Shown here: positions 59,560 to 64,000 of the stretch, piece by piece | Layout of the letters: every line of letters starts with the position of its first letter | How positions within the stretch are numbered: the stretch's first letter is position 1 | Source of the DNA: Phoronis australis | Lineage: Eukaryota > Phoronida > Phoronidae | Direction: 5' to 3' | DNA: 64,000 nt | Assembly (NCBI GenBank): GCA_002633005.1 | Contig: NMRA01000105.1 | Coordinates: forward strand, 310,001 to 374,000 | Notes under the pieces: model-generated | Database searches by the model: none | What the model saw: the letters and a program-made list of their open reading frames with translations, nothing else | Told to the model about the DNA's origin: nothing | Position numbers and translations under genes: made by a program

Positions 59560-59870
59560 ACGAAAATAAAAAGACGTTTTTTTAGAAAACTGGAACAAAC
59601 TGAATGCAATAAGATTTCATATTGAATACTTTTATCAAATGAAATTTGCCCATGTTGTTGATACCATTGTTTTGCTGTGAATGTACATTTCTCTTTTGCT
59701 GAATTTTATTACTAAAGACACGGTCGCATGATTCAATTGAAGACAGATTGTTATAAAAGTTAAAAATCAAAGCGTACATGATTTCTAACTTCAGAGAACG
59801 TATATTTTTACAGAGCTAAAAATTTGTACAATTTTCCAACGATTACGCTAAATGAACAGATTTGTTGTTG
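59560..59870. repeat. Dispersed repeat, copy 2
   Basis: Diverged copy of the sequence at 27700-28140, same orientation, 32 kb away. Confidence 0.7.
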
Positions 59871-61032
59871 AGTTCCTACAAAACCTTAAGCAAGCTCCAA
59901 TTTGGCCCACAATGCATCACGCCAAAACAATAATTAATCTATCTAACCAAATAACTTTAAGCCAAGGGCGGAAAATACAAAAGTTACAACTAAAAATATG
60001 TTTTATTAAGCTTTACTTTTAACTAACGAGCATAATCAATCTATTCTAACAAAATAACTTATAAAAAACGACAGAAAATACAAACGTTCTTTACTGTTTA
60101 ACTATAAAAACTACAAATGTATCTAAAGATCTAAACATTTGAACAATTTCCCTCACGCATTCTACAAATCAAATTTCCCAGCAATTTTTCATTACCGTTC
60201 ACATGAAGCTAGATAATGCTGTCTGGCTAAGCTGTTGTCAACAGTATGTTAAAAATCCCAACATTTGTCGCCAATATGGTAAAAAATTTAGCATAAAAAC
60301 AGCCAGCGGATATCACAAATTCAGTCAATACAGAAAAACTCAGGTGCAGCAGCAGCTGGTGTTGCCAGCTGGGTATGGTAACAGAAATTTGATGCCATTA
60401 AAATGTAAGGAGTTGGTTAAGTATTTCAGCTCTCCAGGAAATTATGTGGATTTGATGAAAACCTGACCTGAAACTACTGACTTTTTATTATTGGAAACAT
60501 GCGCAGAACTAGTGAAATGCTCACTGCTACCAACAAGGAAGACTAGTAACATACGTTGTCATTTGTTCCGCCAGTAAAAATTCTTGAAATTCCACAATTT
60601 AGTGGGTATAAGTTTAAAAAGCCCCAAAGGTCCTTAATTACACAAAGCTAAATACCAAATCACTCAAACATAAATTATTCATTATCAGAAGCTAATGACA
60701 TAACACTGGGTAGCTTAATTAAGTAGAGATCGTCTCAATAATCAAATTTGGTTGAAATGTCAAGATACAAGACCCAAACTTCTGCAGCTTGATCCATAAC
60801 TAGTACATAATATTCAGCCCACCAGCCCATTCATAAACCACATCGCCATGCCAACAGTACAATCCTGTGTCTAACCTGCATTCCAACACCTTAGCTTAGT
60901 GATTGTTTTATCAAAAACAGTCTGCCTGGGGTGAGATTCACAGCAAGCGCAGATTCTGCATTCCTGTAATCTCAGGTTCCAATTGTACATCATCTGCCAG
61001 CTCCATCTAGTGTTCGGTCATAAGACAAACTT

Positions 61033-61150
61033 ATTTGGCAAGAGTCAGATATAATGTGCCCATATTTTGAGAAGCAGTTTGATGCCCGTTATTCAGTGGA
61101 GAAAACCGGTTCTCAAAATTCCGTCACCTTATATCCAACCATTACCAACT
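61033..61150. mobile_element. Palindromic MITE, copy 3 of family TTGGTAATRGT (inverted)
   Basis: Left end ttggcaagagtcagatataa; complement of the right end ttggtaatggttggatataa. The core gtggagaaaaccggttctca is the reverse complement of the core in copy 2. Confidence 0.75.
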
Positions 61151-61492
61151 TATTTCCAGCTAAACTACTTTTGTAGTGCAAACCACAACAATAGGCCTGT
61201 CTTCAAATGAACTCTCCTTTTTGGGGAGGTAGAAAAATGCAGTACACGACTGACCTACTTCTTTCAAAATGTCAAATACTCATGAGTGAGCTAACAATGA
61301 CATAAAATACATTTCTCATCTGGCAGTAATATTTGTTCTTTTTTTTGACAATTTCTTGGTATCAGAATAGCAACTCACAGTGCAATAATACAAGTTCATC
61401 AGTATTGCAATCCTGAATTATAAAAAAATCAAGATATGATATTGTGACTAGTACGTTTGCACGTGAAGAAGTAGGACAAGTGCTTGACACAC

Positions 61493-61785
61493 GTGTTGCA
61501 CTGTGGGTAAATATAATAAAATGAAAATGATGCTGTTATTTCAGGGCGGGCCTAAAATACACTATAATGGACGGTACAAGACGAAACCAATTTTATTCAA
61601 AAGATTTTGTTGTGACACAAAAGATCACCTAGGCATTGTGTTGCATTATGGGTAAATGTATCAAAATGAGAGTGATGCAGTGTCATTTTCAGGACATGCC
61701 TATGATACACTATATTGCTTTGTACAAGACAAAACCAATTTTATACGTAAGTTTCTGTTTTGACACCGAAGATCACCGGAGGCAC
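61493..61785. repeat. Tandem duplication, about 145-base unit, two copies
   Basis: Both copies run tgttgcaNtNtgggtaaat ... tgatgc-gt ... tacaaga-gaaaaccaatttta ... agatcacc. Divergence of the order of 20 percent by eye. Confidence 0.8.
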
Positions 61786-62431
61786 TGCATCGCATTCCTC
61801 AAATTTCTTCCCTCACTAAGGACACTTCTCCCTCAACTTGGGCCAACTGCTACTGTTATCTTGGTCACAAGGAATTGGTGTGCCTGCTAACACATTAGTC
61901 ATATCAGGAAGGCACTACAAGAAATGATCAAGGGCAAAACAACCATTTCTTGGTATTCTTTCAAAAGCAATAAATTCAGATCGAAAATTGTACAAGACAA
62001 TACCGCCAGGGGTGAAATTGATGTTTTGTCATCGAGAGAGCAACTTTTCTCAACAAGCCATTCCCCTAACCAACAACACTCAACAGGTCACCAACAATTT
62101 AGCAAGCAATTGTCACCTCCATGGCGGCTGCCTGATACGACACATTCTCCACTTCCCTTTGGAGAAAATACATGTTAAAGTGGACCACTTACCAAGCATT
62201 TCAAGTCACTCCAACTCTCATTAAACAATTACTCTGTTGTGGTTAGTAAACCACAGCAGACTGTGAAGCTTTGTGTAGGAAGGACTGAGTAGTTTAACAT
62301 TCAACTTCCACTGACCCCAGGCAGTAGTCTAGTGATTCCTATTATTCAACATTTAACACAAGAGAAAACACAGGGACCACAGAAGGAGTTGGATGCAGTG
62401 TGGAAGTGTACCCCCAGTGTGAACAATAAGC

Positions 62432-62462
62432 TATATATGTATATGTATATGTATATATATAT
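62432..62462. repeat. TA/TATATG microsatellite
   Basis: Short (TATATG)n and (TA)n run in the upstream plexin intron. Confidence 0.9.
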
Positions 62463-64000
62463 CTAAAAGTATTAACCCAAATCTAAAATTTCTAAGCCTC
62501 GATAACACATTTTTCTCAGGTTTGATAACCCTAGTTATGTCACCTAACATTTTTCAAGGATTCATGAAGGCCATTAAAGCCAGCCAACTTTGATCCTTAT
62601 GTAACCCCCATAAGACACCATGTACCAGTAGACAAATATCCCTGCCACGGCCCATTAACCCCTCACCTGTTAAATTACCCCTCTTACTCTCCCCCACCTT
62701 CATTTGTCTGTCATCAACTGTGGCGACTCTATCCATTCCCAAGGAAACCCTTTGACTGAGGAATCTCCCAACATCAAATAATACACACCAGTGCCTTACC
62801 CATTTAGTTCTCATTTACATTCTTTGTATTCATCCATTATGTAATATTGCATAATACAACAGTAACCATGACTACTGACTGCCAACCATAAAGCCACCAA
62901 CTTGGCAAGAAGTCTTCTTACATGGGCCAATGAATTGTTTGAATAGTGGCTAAGAACATTCACACCAGCATGTGTGGTTCCCTTAGAACAATTTACTGTA
63001 AGAGATAAATTTTCTCAGCTGGCAAATCCATTTGACTTGTAACCTGAATAGCTGGGATTGCTACAACAATTTCATAATAACTAATGACATGTATTGTGCT
63101 ACCAATGTGCAGGCACCTCAATGTGTTTCCAAAAACTGACCAGAAAAATATGTAACCACCACAGACGCAAAAAGGAATACTTGAAATATTTTTAAAGAAA
63201 AGACTACCAGCTTACTTTTAGACCCTAAACTGTAACGCTTTGTGTGGCTTTCCAAATGATCAGTAAAACATGTCAGGCATCAATGTTCCACATATATTCG
63301 GACATGATGCTGAACCACATTTGATAAGGTCTGAGACATGTGTTTAGAGATCGTGAGCCATGTTTGAATCCGGGTCCAAGTTTTACATGACAAATGATCC
63401 AAACTGCGACATTATTTTTTTCATTTGCTATAAAATATAAATGAAATATTCAGCAAGTGTAAATACTACGTAACTATTAGTTAGTTTCTGGTAATCAACA
63501 AAAAGGAAGGATTGAATGTGAAAACTCCTGTGTAAATTTCCACTACATTTGAACTTTTGCTCATGTAGAAGAACCACGCAGGTATTTGATTTATATTTTC
63601 AACATACAGTACAAGCCATAAGTATTCAGACAAAATGACCCCAAAATTCCCCGTCAGCTGAGGGGAAGCCAAACAATCATCGTCAGGTTACCCTCTCTAA
63701 TGAGAATTAAGCGGAATAAACAGGAAAGTTATCAAGTTGGCTCAGCCATTCTGTAATTAGATTTTAGCTGCCTTAACAGTTATTACCATTCTTTTTTGCT
63801 GTTAACAGAATTAGATATCGTGATGGGGAAACGGTATTTTGTCTTATTGCATTTGTCTTGTGAGTGTAAACATGCATGCATTCTTATCGCTAGTAGCAAA
63901 TGCAAACCGGGACAAATTCTTGATTCACAAACAGCCATGTTCTGTAGTAGCAAAACGCAAGTAAAGTGAATGGCTGAAAGGTCCACTTTTGTTTGCACTT

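Larger units (their letters stand above)
57393..64000 (-). other. Upstream plexin intron region
   Basis: Contains the candidate sema exon (59370-59474), repeats at 59560, 61033, 61493 and 62432, and no other exon I can support. Sema exons are expected beyond the window. Confidence 0.5.

Noticed and set aside
62554-62814. 86-codon minus-strand frame with a GTGAGG donor
   Set aside because: Does not resemble sema sequence and no matching acceptor or phase was found.

Overview
This is a window of an animal nuclear genome. It holds two conserved multi-exon genes with GT-AG introns and metazoan-style protein sequence, separated by about 18 kb of repeat-rich intergenic DNA. The gene structures, the density of short inverted-repeat transposons, the abundant short-unit minisatellites and above all the minisatellites that sit on exon-intron junctions suggest an invertebrate deuterostome. 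I favour amphioxus (Branchiostoma). This is an inference, since nothing here names the species outright.

Left part (1-6590, + strand): the last seven coding exons of PMPCB, the beta subunit of the mitochondrial processing peptidase. The exons that would carry the targeting peptide and the HxxEH zinc site lie upstream of base 1. All exon phases join into 380 residues plus a stop. The intron before the fifth exon in the window carries several decayed tandem copies of its own 3' splice site and exon start.

Middle part (about 6590-25000): intergenic. It contains at least three families of short inverted-repeat elements, several copies keeping intact 5-bp target duplications. It also holds fragments of LINE retrotransposons (a reverse-transcriptase core with a YVDD box, and a zinc-finger tail), two decayed THAP domains on opposite strands, a perfect 46-bp inverted repeat and a 23-bp minisatellite. 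Two small intronless reading frames (12559-12894 and 18255-18575) encode related microproteins with one membrane segment followed by a charged coiled coil. I do not recognise the family, and it is the best candidate for an undescribed gene family here.

Right part (about 25000-64000, - strand): a plexin-A-like semaphorin receptor. Twenty-seven exons (27489-57392) join in perfect phase into 1416 residues: PSI and IPT repeats, one transmembrane helix, and the split intracellular GAP domain with an inserted Rho-binding domain. The sema domain lies mostly beyond 64000; one possible last sema exon is at 59370-59474, but its phase does not fit the next exon. Introns contain many minisatellites abutting splice sites. 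In two cases (exons P18 and P20) the repeat unit is a copy of the exon edge with its splice signal.

The two genes are transcribed towards each other and are functionally unrelated (mitochondrial presequence cleavage versus axon-guidance-type signalling). The common theme is local: three separate exon-intron junctions in one window have been tandemly amplified, with the outermost, full-length copy apparently retained for use.
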